Shown here in pieces: positions 23,936-32,290 of a stretch of 33,639 nt of DNA (position 1 is its first letter; every line of letters starts with the position of its first letter). The position numbers were made by a program, and so were the translations under genes. This stretch comes from an uncultured Eubacteriales bacterium (GTDB taxonomy: Bacteria > Bacillota > Clostridia > Christensenellales > Aristaeellaceae): contig CACXHB010000106.1 of the NCBI GenBank assembly GCA_902767315.1, positions 1-33,639 of the forward strand, given 5' to 3'. The notes under the pieces were generated by a model, which did no database searches, was not told the DNA's origin, and worked only from the letters and a program-made list of their open reading frames with translations.

Positions 23936-25252
23936 GTGGAATACACCGACGCGCAGCTGGAGCTGTTCAACCAGGCCATGGGCATCATGAAAAAGGAATT
24001 GCCCTCGGCCTCCTATATGACCTTTTTTAAGCCGCTGAAGCTGCGGGCGGTAACGCCGGACGCGCTGATCATCGAAGGTCCGGACGATTTTACGCTGAAA
24101 AACATCCGCAACCGTTATATGACCATGCTCTATAACGTGATGAAGATCACCTTCGGCCGCTCCTATGAACTGACGCTGGCCACCAAGGAGGATCTGGATC
24201 GTCAGTCGGCCCAGATTTCCCGGACCATGCTGAACAAAAAGTATACCTTCGATAACTTCATCGTGGGGGAATCCAACCGGTTTGCCTGCGCGGCGGCCCT
24301 GGCCGTGGCGGAAGACGGGCCGGAGGGGGGCTATAACCCGCTGTTTATCTATGGCGGCGTGGGCCTGGGCAAAACCCACCTGATGAACGCCATCGGCAAC
24401 TACACCCTGGCCCGGGATCCCCGGAAAAACGTGCTTTTCATCTCCTCGGAGACCTTCACCAACGAATTTATCGACGCGCTGGCCAAGAAAAAGGGCACTT
24501 CCGATCTCCGGGACCGGATGCGCAGCGTGGACGTTCTGATGGTGGACGACATCCAGTTCCTCTCCAAAACCGTGGCCACCCAGGAGGAATTTTTCCATAC
24601 CTTCAATGACCTGCACGCCAAGGGCAAGCAGATCATCCTGTCCTCGGACCGGCCGCCGCGGGAAATTCCTACTATAGAAGACCGCCTGCGCTCCCGGTTC
24701 GAATGGGGCCTCATCGTGGACATCCGCCGGCCGGATTTTGAAACCCGCATGGCCATTCTGCAAAGAAAGTGCGAGGACGACGGGGTGGATTGCGACCCGG
24801 AGGTGCTGGAATTCATCGCCGGCCGGGTAAAAAGCAACATCCGGGAACTGGAGGGCGCCCTGAACCGGCTCATCGCCAAACATCAGCTCATCGGCGGCCG
24901 CATCGACCTGGCCTTCGCCCAGGAAACCCTGGACGCGATTCTGCCGGTAAACGCCGCCCGGGTGGTGAACGCCCAGACCATTCTGGCCGCCGTGGCGGAA
25001 CGCTACGCCGTCACCAGCGAGGATCTGCTTTCGAAAAAGCGCACCCGGGATCTGACCCTCCCCCGGCAGATCGCCATGTACATGATCCGGGACATGACCA
25101 GCCTTTCCACCACCGCCATCGGCAGCGAACTGGGGGGCCGGGACCACACCACCGTCATGCACGGCTGCGACCAGATCGCCCGAATGCTTCAGGCGGACCC
25201 CACCCTGCGGAAAAATCTGGACGATCTGAAGGAATCCCTTCTGAAGGGCTGA
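23936..25252 (+). CDS. dnaA: Chromosomal replication initiator DnaA
   Basis: DnaA binds TTATCCACA boxes and opens the origin. The ~438-residue protein shows domain I (FNQAMGIMKKELPSASYMTFF), a very short domain II (~90-103), and an AAA+ domain III with Walker A YGGVGLGKTH (~140-149), Walker B VLMVDDIQFL and sensor/arginine-finger stretches (LSSDRPPREI, DRLRSRFEWGL). Domain IV carries the DnaA signature GRDHTTVMHGCDQI. Length is normal for Firmicutes. GGAGGG lies only 1 nt before the ATG at 23930 but 7 nt before the in-frame GTG at 23936, so GTG is the likely start. The next gene is dnaN, with the origin in the gap. Confidence 0.97.
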   Translation: MEYTDAQLELFNQAMGIMKKELPSASYMTFFKPLKLRAVTPDALIIEGPDDFTLKNIRNRYMTMLYNVMKITFGRSYELTLATKEDLDRQSAQISRTMLNKKYTFDNFIVGESNRFACAAALAVAEDGPEGGYNPLFIYGGVGLGKTHLMNAIGNYTLARDPRKNVLFISSETFTNEFIDALAKKKGTSDLRDRMRSVDVLMVDDIQFLSKTVATQEEFFHTFNDLHAKGKQIILSSDRPPREIPTIEDRLRSRFEWGLIVDIRRPDFETRMAILQRKCEDDGVDCDPEVLEFIAGRVKSNIRELEGALNRLIAKHQLIGGRIDLAFAQETLDAILPVNAARVVNAQTILAAVAERYAVTSEDLLSKKRTRDLTLPRQIAMYMIRDMTSLSTTAIGSELGGRDHTTVMHGCDQIARMLQADPTLRKNLDDLKESLLKG

Positions 25253-25255
25253 TTT

Positions 25256-25430
25256 CTATCCACCGGCCTTTTGGCCCTTTGTGGACAACTTCTCCCTTTT
25301 GGGGGCGTTATCCACCGCTCCATGTGGACCCAAAATCCAGCGGCCACGGGCCCAAAAGGGACTTATCCACAGTCTCCACAGGCCTATTACTACGTCTACT
25401 TCTTAAGTATAGAATAATCATAAAGAAATA
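25256..25430. other. Replication origin (oriC), dnaA-dnaN gap
   Basis: This gap holds a DnaA-box cluster: perfect TTATCCACA at 25363-25371; one-mismatch boxes at 25280-25288 (minus) and 25308-25316; weaker ones at 25256, 25323 and 25372. Directly after the last box comes GGCCTATTACTACGTCTACT; on the minus strand this reads TAG/TAA triplets (TAG-ACG-TAG-TAA-TAG), the DnaA-trio pattern that loads DnaA on single strands. AT-rich DNA (25401-25432) follows as a likely unwinding element. CCTTTTGG occurs at 25267 and 25295, and inverted at 25352. Confidence 0.88.
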
Positions 25431-25445
25431 TCGGAGGCGCTTCCC

Positions 25446-26552
25446 ATGCGATTCACCATTGCCACCGCCAAAATGGCGGAAGCTCTCACCACCGTGACCC
25501 GGGCCCTTTCTTCCCGAACCACCAATCCCATTTTGGACGGCATTCTCATCGAAGCCGGCTCCCGGCACGTGCAGCTCACCTGTTCCGACGAAAGAGTTAC
25601 CATTATTACCCGGGTGGACGCGGAGATTCAGGATCCCGGCCGGGGCGTGGTGCCCGGAAAGCTGTTCACCGAAATGGTCCGGCGCATGAGCGGCGGGGAA
25701 ATGACCATCTCCATGACGGACAATTTCCAGTTCCGCATTTCCTGCCAGGCGTCCCGGATGAACCTCTCCGGTCAGGACGGGGATCTGTTCCCCCTGCCCG
25801 GGGTTGTGGACGGCGAAACGGAGGTCACCCTGCCCCAGCCCATGCTGAAGGATATGATCGCCAAAACCGAATTCGCCATCGCCCAGGACGACATGCGGGA
25901 AGTGCTCACCGGCTGTTATCTGGAAATCAAGGCCGGAAAGGCCACCATGGTGGCCCTGGACGGCTATCGCATGGCCCTGGTGAAAAATGACGTGTCCGAC
26001 GTGGAAAGCAGCCTTTCCGCCATCATTCCCGGCCGGGCCGTGGGGGACATCGGCAAGCTCCTCAAGGACGGTCAGGACGATTTCTGCACTCTGTCCTTCC
26101 AGCAGAACCGGCTGCACATCAACCTCATGGGCACCGATATTTACGTGGTGCTGGTGGAAGGGGAATACATCGATTACCGGCGCATCCTGCCCACCCAGTT
26201 CGCTACGGTGCTGAAGGCGGATCTGGAAACCCTGCGCCGCTGCGTGGACCGGGCGGCCCTCATCGCCCGGGAGGGCAGCAATAACCTGGTGAAGTTCCGC
26301 ATGGAGGACGGCCGGCTCTTCATTGAATCCAATTCCGAAATCGGCGACGTGCACGAGGAAATGGACGCGGAACAGGAGGGAAACGATCTCACCATTTCCT
26401 TCAATGTAAAGTATATGCTGGACGTGGTGCGCAATATCGAGGCAGAGCGGGTGGAAATGTGCTTCAATACCGCCGTGACCCCCTGCGTGGTGACCCCCGA
26501 AGGCAACCGGGATTATCTGCACCTGGTGCTGCCCGTGCGCACTCAGGCCTGA
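25446..26552 (+). CDS. dnaN: DNA polymerase III sliding clamp, beta subunit
   Basis: This processivity clamp forms a dimeric ring on DNA and tethers the replicative polymerase. The 368 residues match the family length and three-domain layout: N-terminal MRFTIATAKMAEALTTVTRALSSRTTNPIL, the middle QPMLKDMIAKTEFAIAQDD and C-terminal YMLDVVRNIEAERVEMCFNT, ending YLHLVLPVRTQA. GGAGG is 8 nt before ATG 25446. The gene follows oriC. Unlike the usual dnaA-dnaN-recF-gyrB order, mnmE starts 8 nt after its stop. Confidence 0.96.
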   Translation: MRFTIATAKMAEALTTVTRALSSRTTNPILDGILIEAGSRHVQLTCSDERVTIITRVDAEIQDPGRGVVPGKLFTEMVRRMSGGEMTISMTDNFQFRISCQASRMNLSGQDGDLFPLPGVVDGETEVTLPQPMLKDMIAKTEFAIAQDDMREVLTGCYLEIKAGKATMVALDGYRMALVKNDVSDVESSLSAIIPGRAVGDIGKLLKDGQDDFCTLSFQQNRLHINLMGTDIYVVLVEGEYIDYRRILPTQFATVLKADLETLRRCVDRAALIAREGSNNLVKFRMEDGRLFIESNSEIGDVHEEMDAEQEGNDLTISFNVKYMLDVVRNIEAERVEMCFNTAVTPCVVTPEGNRDYLHLVLPVRTQA

Positions 26553-26559
26553 AAAAGCC

Positions 26560-27900
26560 ATGGAATTTGAAAAAACCATCGCCGCCATCGCCACCGCCCG
26601 GGGCCAGGGGGGCGTGGCCATCGTGCGCATCAGCGGAACCGGCGCATTGGCGGTCTTGAAAAAATCCTTCTCCCACCGGGGAAAGTATGAAAGCCACCGG
26701 ATGTATCACGGCTATGTGCTGAATGAATCGGGAGAGAAAATCGACGAGGCCCTGGGGGTCTATATGGCCGCGCCCCGCTCCTATACCGGGGAGGACGTAT
26801 GCGAAATTCAGTGCCACGGGGGAGACGTGTCCGCCCGGCGGGTGCTGGAACAGGTGCTGCGCGCCGGCGCCGTCCCCGCGGGCCCCGGGGAATTCACCCG
26901 CCGGGCCTTCCTCAACGGCCGCATGGATCTCAGCCAGGCCGAAGCGGTGATGCAGCTGGTTTCCGCCGGCAGCGAGGCCGCCGCCCGGGCGTCCCTTCGG
27001 CAATTGACCGGGGGCGTTTCCGGCCGGGTTCGCGCCCTGATGGATCAGCTCCATTCCATTCGCGCCCTCATCGAGGCGGGGGACGATTTCCCCGAAGAAA
27101 TGGAAGAAACCGAAACCGCCGGCCAGGTGCGTTCTCAGGTGCAGGCCCTGGCGGATCAACTGCGTAAATTGTGCGACCCCCGGGCCGCCCGAATCATCAC
27201 CGGCGGTTCCCGGGTGGTGCTGTGCGGCCGGCCTAACGCGGGCAAAAGCTCCCTGCTCAACGCCCTTCTGGGGGCGGAGGCGGCCATCGTCACCGACGTG
27301 CCCGGCACCACCCGGGACGTGCTCACCGGCCATCTGGAGCTGGGGGGCGTGGATTGCGAAATTTCCGATACCGCCGGATTGCGGGATACCGCGGACCCGG
27401 TGGAACAGATCGGCGTGCGCCGGGCGGAGGAGGCCCTGACCCAGGCGGACGTGGTGCTGGCCGTGGTGGACGCGTCCCGGGAATTTACCCCCGAAGACGC
27501 GCGTCTTCTGCAGGCCGCCCCCCGGCGCACCCTTTGCCTGTTAAATAAAACGGATCTTACGCAAAAAGTTGATGCTGATTTCATATCCGGGGAATATAAT
27601 ATCCCCGTCCTGCAGGTCAGCGCCGTTACCGGCGCGGGACTGGATCAGGTTAAACAGGCCCTGCTGCAGAGAATCAACCCCGGGGAAGCCCCCATCGTGG
27701 CCCAGCGCCACCTGGAAGCCATGGCCCGGGCCCTGCAGGCGGCGGAGGACGCCCTTTCCGCCCTGGACGCCGGGTTCCCGGCGGACGTGTGCGGGGTGGA
27801 TCTGGCCCGCTGCGGCGACGCGCTTTCGGAAATCACCGGGGAAAACGCCCGGGAAAGCGTCATCGACCGGGTGTTCCGGGATTTCTGCGTTGGAAAATAA
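26560..27900 (+). CDS. mnmE: tRNA uridine-5-carboxymethylaminomethyl modification GTPase MnmE
   Basis: With MnmG, this enzyme modifies U34 of certain tRNAs. Its 446 residues show the N-terminal tetrahydrofolate-binding domain (TIAAIATARGQGGVAIVRISG), a helical domain, and an embedded G domain: G1 GRPNAGKSS (~223-231), G2 GTTR, G3 DTAG, G4 NKTD. The C-terminal C-x-G-K motif is present as CVGK. It starts 8 nt after the dnaN stop without an obvious ribosome site, suggesting coupled translation. In most Firmicutes mnmE sits with mnmG and rsmG near rnpA; here it joins dnaN directly. Confidence 0.95.
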   Translation: MEFEKTIAAIATARGQGGVAIVRISGTGALAVLKKSFSHRGKYESHRMYHGYVLNESGEKIDEALGVYMAAPRSYTGEDVCEIQCHGGDVSARRVLEQVLRAGAVPAGPGEFTRRAFLNGRMDLSQAEAVMQLVSAGSEAAARASLRQLTGGVSGRVRALMDQLHSIRALIEAGDDFPEEMEETETAGQVRSQVQALADQLRKLCDPRAARIITGGSRVVLCGRPNAGKSSLLNALLGAEAAIVTDVPGTTRDVLTGHLELGGVDCEISDTAGLRDTADPVEQIGVRRAEEALTQADVVLAVVDASREFTPEDARLLQAAPRRTLCLLNKTDLTQKVDADFISGEYNIPVLQVSAVTGAGLDQVKQALLQRINPGEAPIVAQRHLEAMARALQAAEDALSALDAGFPADVCGVDLARCGDALSEITGENARESVIDRVFRDFCVGK

Positions 27901-27919
27901 CGGTGTAATACAGGAGAGG

Positions 27920-29224
27920 ATGGATTCGATTTTGAAAATAGGAATGATTTCCCTGGGCTGCGCCAAGAACCGGGTGGATTCCGAAAACCTGCTGGGTCGG
28001 CTGAAGGCCGCCGGGCATGAATTCGTGGATGATCCCGCCCAGGCGGACGCCATATTTGTCAATACCTGCGGCTTCATTGAGGACGCCAAGCAGGAATCCA
28101 TCGACGCCATTCTGGAAATGGCCGCCGCCCGGAAAAAGGGGGCGAAGCTGCTGGTCACCGGCTGCCTGGCCCAGCGGTATTCCGACGCGCTGATGGAGGA
28201 AATTCCCGAAATCGACGGCCTGCTGGGAGTCAAGGACTACGACAAGGCCCTCTCCCTGCTGGACAGCGATATCCGGGAAAGCTACACCTCCGGCACGGAG
28301 CGCTTCCCCGACGGGGAGCGGATTCTCACCACGCCGCCCTATTCCGCCTTCGTGAAGATTTCCGACGGCTGCGATAACCGCTGCTCCTATTGCGCCATTC
28401 CCCTGATTCGCGGCCGGTATCTCTCCCGGCCCTATGAGGAAATCGTGGACGAATGCGAACGCCTGGCGGAGGGCGGCGTTACGGAAATCACCCTCATCGC
28501 CCAGGATACCTCCCGTTATGGCAACGATATTTACGGCAAAACCCGCATGTCCGAACTGCTCCGGCGGGTGGCGGCCATCGAAAAGGTAAAATGGGTGCGG
28601 GTGCTGTACTGCTATCCGGATACCACCGACGACGAGCTGCTGGAAACCATCGCCCATACCCCCAAGGTGTGCGCCTATCTGGATCTGCCCCTGCAGCACA
28701 TTAACGACCGGCTGCTGAAAAAGATGAACCGCCGGGGCTCTTCGGATTGGATCAAGTCCCGCATCGAAAAGTGCCGCCAGCTGGGCGTCACCCTGCGCAC
28801 CACCATGATCGTGGGCTTCCCCGGAGAAACCGAGGAGGAATTCCAGGAACTGATGGACTTCGTGCGCTGGGCCCGGTTCGACCGGCTGGGCGCGTTCGCC
28901 TATTCCCCGGAGGAGGACACCCCCGCCGCCGTTATGCCCGATCAGATCGATCAGGAAACCAAGTATCGCCGGCTGGATCAGCTGATGATGCTTCAGCAGG
29001 AAATTTCCATGGAAATCAACGAATCCCGGGTGGGCGAGGAATGCACCGTGCTGTGCGAAGGCTGGGAGGACGGCCTGTATTACGGCCGCAGCCCCAAGGA
29101 AGCCCCCGAAAGCGACGGCAATATCCGCTTTACCGCCCAGCGGGAAATTCAGCCCGGAGAATATGTCAAGGTTAAAATTCTTTCCGCGGAAGCGTATGAT
29201 CTGTATGGGGAGGAAATGCAATGA
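27920..29224 (+). CDS. rimO: Ribosomal protein S12 methylthiotransferase RimO
   Basis: This radical-SAM enzyme adds a methylthio group to an aspartate of ribosomal protein S12. The 434 residues contain the N-terminal UPF0004 domain with three cluster cysteines (ISLGCAKNRVDSE, VNTCGFI, VTGCLAQ), the radical-SAM triad CDNRCSYC (Cys-x3-Cys-x2-Cys), and a C-terminal TRAM domain. GDNRCSYCAIPLIRG and RRG-type loops favour RimO over MiaB. ATG 27920 lies close behind AGGAG; a TTG at 27932 beginning LKIGMISLGCAKN would match many homologues and is an alternative. It overlaps pgsA by 4 nt (ATGA). Confidence 0.93.
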   Translation: MDSILKIGMISLGCAKNRVDSENLLGRLKAAGHEFVDDPAQADAIFVNTCGFIEDAKQESIDAILEMAAARKKGAKLLVTGCLAQRYSDALMEEIPEIDGLLGVKDYDKALSLLDSDIRESYTSGTERFPDGERILTTPPYSAFVKISDGCDNRCSYCAIPLIRGRYLSRPYEEIVDECERLAEGGVTEITLIAQDTSRYGNDIYGKTRMSELLRRVAAIEKVKWVRVLYCYPDTTDDELLETIAHTPKVCAYLDLPLQHINDRLLKKMNRRGSSDWIKSRIEKCRQLGVTLRTTMIVGFPGETEEEFQELMDFVRWARFDRLGAFAYSPEEDTPAAVMPDQIDQETKYRRLDQLMMLQQEISMEINESRVGEECTVLCEGWEDGLYYGRSPKEAPESDGNIRFTAQREIQPGEYVKVKILSAEAYDLYGEEMQ

Positions 29225-29787
29225 AAATCAATTTGCCCAATAAGCTGACCCTGATTCGTATCGCCCTGATCCCCGTGTTCGTGGTGCTGGCGGAATTTGA
29301 AAGCGTCTGGTGCCAGCTGGCGGCGGCCGTGGTGTTCTGTGTCGCCTGCGTTACCGATTACCTGGACGGCAACATCGCCCGCAAGCACAATCTGGTCACC
29401 AATTTCGGCAAGTTCGCCGACCCCATCGCCGACAAAATGCTGGTGATGAGCGCCTATGTGGTGCTGGTGGGGCAGGAGCGCATGCCCGCCTGGGTGTGCA
29501 TCGTCTTCCTGGCCCGGGAATTCACCATCTCCGGCTTCCGGCTGGTGGCCGCTGATTCCGGTAAGGTCATCGCCGCGGGCATGCTGGGCAAAATCAAGAC
29601 CGTCACCCAGATGATCGCCTCCATCTCCCTGCTTCTGATGGTGCCCTTCAATCGGGGAGACATCGCCCTGCTGGGACAGTTCGGCTGCGTCTTCGCCAAC
29701 GTGATGATGTATATCTCCGTGGTCATGACCGTCTGGAGCGGCGTGGATTACCTCTATAAAAACTGGTCCTTCGTGAAGGATATGTGA
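29221..29787 (+). CDS. pgsA: CDP-diacylglycerol-glycerol-3-phosphate 3-phosphatidyltransferase
   Basis: This integral membrane enzyme makes phosphatidylglycerol phosphate from CDP-diacylglycerol and glycerol 3-phosphate. The 188 residues, about six helices, carry the full CDP-alcohol phosphotransferase motif D-x2-D-G-x2-A-R-x8-G-x3-D-x3-D as DYLDGNIARKHNLVTNFG followed by KFADPIAD. The N-terminus MKINLPNKLTLIRIALIPVF is typical of PgsA. The start overlaps the rimO stop, so it is translated by coupling; the RimO-PgsA order is common in Firmicutes. A hairpin array follows immediately. Confidence 0.95.
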   Translation: MKINLPNKLTLIRIALIPVFVVLAEFESVWCQLAAAVVFCVACVTDYLDGNIARKHNLVTNFGKFADPIADKMLVMSAYVVLVGQERMPAWVCIVFLAREFTISGFRLVAADSGKVIAAGMLGKIKTVTQMIASISLLLMVPFNRGDIALLGQFGCVFANVMMYISVVMTVWSGVDYLYKNWSFVKDM

Positions 29788-29793
29788 TGGGAA

Positions 29794-29980
29794 CCCGGCC
29801 CCCGGAAAACTGCGTTTTCCGGGGGCCGGGGCCATTGCGGGGGAGCTGCGCTCCCCCGCACCCCCTCGGTGGGGCGATTTTTCCTTTGGAAAAATCGCCC
29901 CACGGCGGCGGAAACGGCGTGCATTTTTCAAATGCGCGCCGTTTCCGCCGCATCGCGGGGGGAGCGCAGCTCCCCCCGCG
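29794..29980. repeat. Array of five near-perfect hairpins
   Basis: Back-to-back inverted repeats with three-base loops: 29794-29830, 17-bp stem, loop tgc; 29837-29859, 10-bp stem, loop tgc; 29869-29903, 16-bp stem, loop ttt; 29905-29951, about 22 bp with one wobble, loop ttc; 29954-29980, 12-bp stem, loop gca. Stem sequences differ from each other. None is followed by a real T-run, so classic termination is unlikely. The gap 29788-30324 also contains the alaS promoter and T-box; nothing coding is seen. Confidence 0.9.
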
Positions 29981-30006
29981 CCCCCCTGGCCGCCTTCTAT
30001 TTCGGC

Positions 30007-30035
30007 TTGATTTTTAACACGGTTGTTGGTATACT
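30007..30035 (+). promoter_or_regulatory. Sigma-A promoter for the alaS T-box
   Basis: TTGATT (30007-30012), 17 nt, TATACT (30030-30035), 290 nt before alaS. Confidence 0.8.
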
Positions 30036-30041
30036 CTTATG

Positions 30042-30292
30042 CATACGGGGGAAAGAATGCACGCCCCGCGCGTTTTGCAGAGATCCGGCCCATGGGTGCA
30101 AGGCCGGAGTCGCGCCTGTGCCTTCTGCCGCCCCCTCTGGACGGAAACGTTCATGCTCCGCGCAGGAAATGGCGCGGCGGGCCGGCCGGCGTTATACGGC
30201 TTACGAGAGGGCTCTTTGAGCCAATCAGGGTGGTACCGCGAAACGCGCCTTTCGTCCTTGAAGCATGGACGGAGGCGCTTTATTCATTTTTC
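30042..30292 (+). promoter_or_regulatory. tRNA-Ala T-box leader of alaS
   Basis: The T-box AGGGTGGTACCGCG (30227-30240) offers UGGU to the ACCA end of tRNA-Ala. Stem I is recognisable by ATCCGGCCCATGGGTGCAAG and its partner GGCCGG. A likely specifier is GCC (alanine) at 30127-30129, less certain than the T-box itself. Low charged tRNA-Ala should raise alaS read-through. Confidence 0.9.
30245..30292 (+). terminator. T-box terminator of the alaS leader
   Basis: GCGCCTTTCGTCC pairs with GGACGGAGGCGC (30267-30278), followed by a T-rich tail TTTATTCATTTTT. It competes with the antiterminator that contains the T-box. Confidence 0.85.
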
Positions 30293-30324
30293 ACCATTCA
30301 TTCTTCATTCAGGAGGGACTTCAC

Positions 30325-32271
30325 ATGAATCCGAACATCCAGACTGCGGACGATCTTCGCTCCCTGTTTCTGAACTTCATGCAGAAAAAGGGCCATGCGC
30401 TGATTCCCAGCGCGTCCATCATTCCCGAAAACGACCCCACGGTTTTGTTCACCACCGCGGGCATGCATCCCCTGGTGCCCTATCTTCAGGGGCAGAAGCA
30501 CCCCATGGGCAAGCGGCTGACGGACGTGCAGAAGTGCATCCGCACCGGCGATATCGACGAGGTGGGCGACAACAGCCACCTGACCTTCTTCGAAATGCTG
30601 GGCAACTGGTCCCTGGGAGATTATTTCAAGAAGGAAGCCATTTCCTGGAGCTGGGAATTCCTCACTTCTCCGGAATATCTGGGCATCGAGCCGGAGCGGC
30701 TGGCCTTCTCCGTGTTCGCCGGCGACGAAGACTGTCCCCGGGACGAAGAAGCGGCTTCTTACTGGAAGCAGGCGGGCGTGAAGGAAGACCATATCTTCTT
30801 CCTGCCCAAGGAAAATAACTGGTGGGGCCCCGCGGGCATCACCGGTCCCTGCGGCCCGGATTCCGAAATGTTCATCATCACCGATAAGCCCCCCTGCGGC
30901 CCGGACTGCTCCCCCGCCTGCGATTGCGGACGGTATCTGGAAATCTGGAACGACGTGTTCATGCAGTACGATAAGCAGAAGGACGGCACCTTCAAGCCCC
31001 TGTCTCAGAAGAACGTGGACACCGGCATGGGCCTGGAGCGTACCTTCTGCGTGCTCAAGGGCGTAAAGTCCGTGTACGATACCTCTATTTTCGCCGGCAT
31101 CATCGGCAAAATCCAGGAGCTCTCCGGCAAAAAGTACGGCTCTGACGAGGAAACCACCCGCGCCATCCGCATTATCGCCGACCATATGCGCACCGCCACC
31201 TTCATCATCGGCGACGACCGGGGCGTGACCCCCTCCAACGTGGACCAGGGCTACGTGCTGCGCCGTCTCATTCGCCGGGCCGTGCGCCATGGCATGAAGC
31301 TGGGCATGCCCCAGGGCTTCACCTGCGAAATCGCCAAGGTCATCATCGCCCAGTATAAGGCCACCTATCCCGAACTGGAAAGCCACGGGGAGTTCATTCT
31401 GGAGCAGCTGAAACTGGAAGAGGAGCGCTTCTCCCGCACGCTGAAGAAGGGCGTGGCGGAATTTGAAAAGGTAGTGGGCAATATCCGGCGCACCCGGGAG
31501 GCTCTGGAAGCCGCCAAGGCCGAAAAGACCCCCGAATCCGCCGGCAAGCTGCGGCCCACTCCGGAAATGCAGCCCATTATCGCCGCCCTGAAGGACGGTA
31601 CCGCCACGGACGAGATGTTCGACCGGGTGCTCTCCACCCTGGATACCATCGACGGCCGCAGCGCCTTCAAGCTGTACGATACCTACGGCTTCCCCATCGA
31701 GATCACCACCGAGATGGCCGCGGAACAGGGCCTGAAGGTGGATACCGAGGGCTTTGACGAGCGCTTCAAGCAGCATCAGGCCACCTCTCACGCCGGCGCG
31801 GAGCATCGCTTCAAGGGCGGTCTGGCGGACGCCAGCGAGGAAACCGCCAAGCTGCACACCGCCACCCATCTGCTGCAGGCGGCCCTGCGGAAGGTACTGG
31901 GGGACGAGGTGCACCAGAAGGGCTCCAACATCACTGCCGAGCGCCTGCGCTTCGACTTCTCCTTCGGCCGGAAGATGACCGACGAGGAAAAGGCGGAAGT
32001 GGAGAAGCTGGTGAACGAGGCCATTCAGGCCGCGGTGCCGGTGGTCTGCGAAGAGATGACCGTGGCCGAAGCCAGGGCCCAGGGGGCCATGGGTCTGTTC
32101 GAATCCAAGTACGGCGAGCGGGTCAAGGTGTACACCATGGGCAAATATTCCAAGGAAATCTGCGGCGGCCCCCACGCCAGGAATACCGGAGATCTGAAAT
32201 CCTTCAAGATCAAGAAGGAAGAGGCCTCCTCCGCGGGCGTGCGCCGCATTAAGGCCGTTATCGGCGTGTGA
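30325..32271 (+). CDS. alaS: Alanyl-tRNA synthetase lacking the C-terminal C-Ala domain
   Basis: This class II synthetase attaches alanine to tRNA-Ala. Its catalytic core is present (ENDPTVLFTTAGMHPLVPYL; NSHLTFFEMLGNWSLGDYF; GMGLERTFCVLKG). A CGPDCSPACDCGRYLEIWN stretch is typical of some bacterial AlaRS. The editing domain is complete: HTATHLL zinc ligands and CGGPHARNTGD with Cys and His. The protein then ends at GVRRIKAVIGV after 648 residues, whereas usual AlaRS is about 870-880 and continues into the C-Ala/DHHA1 domain. The stop is followed at once by a new gene, and no separate C-Ala domain is in the window. GGAGGG is about 7 nt before ATG 30325. Controlled by the T-box. Confidence 0.93.
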   Translation: MNPNIQTADDLRSLFLNFMQKKGHALIPSASIIPENDPTVLFTTAGMHPLVPYLQGQKHPMGKRLTDVQKCIRTGDIDEVGDNSHLTFFEMLGNWSLGDYFKKEAISWSWEFLTSPEYLGIEPERLAFSVFAGDEDCPRDEEAASYWKQAGVKEDHIFFLPKENNWWGPAGITGPCGPDSEMFIITDKPPCGPDCSPACDCGRYLEIWNDVFMQYDKQKDGTFKPLSQKNVDTGMGLERTFCVLKGVKSVYDTSIFAGIIGKIQELSGKKYGSDEETTRAIRIIADHMRTATFIIGDDRGVTPSNVDQGYVLRRLIRRAVRHGMKLGMPQGFTCEIAKVIIAQYKATYPELESHGEFILEQLKLEEERFSRTLKKGVAEFEKVVGNIRRTREALEAAKAEKTPESAGKLRPTPEMQPIIAALKDGTATDEMFDRVLSTLDTIDGRSAFKLYDTYGFPIEITTEMAAEQGLKVDTEGFDERFKQHQATSHAGAEHRFKGGLADASEETAKLHTATHLLQAALRKVLGDEVHQKGSNITAERLRFDFSFGRKMTDEEKAEVEKLVNEAIQAAVPVVCEEMTVAEARAQGAMGLFESKYGERVKVYTMGKYSKEICGGPHARNTGDLKSFKIKKEEASSAGVRRIKAVIGV

Positions 32272-32290
32272 GAAAGGAAGGAAACCAGCA

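Noticed and set aside
29788..30006. Rho-independent terminator for pgsA
   Set aside because: Strong hairpins are present but none is followed by a T-run, so they are listed as a hairpin array instead.
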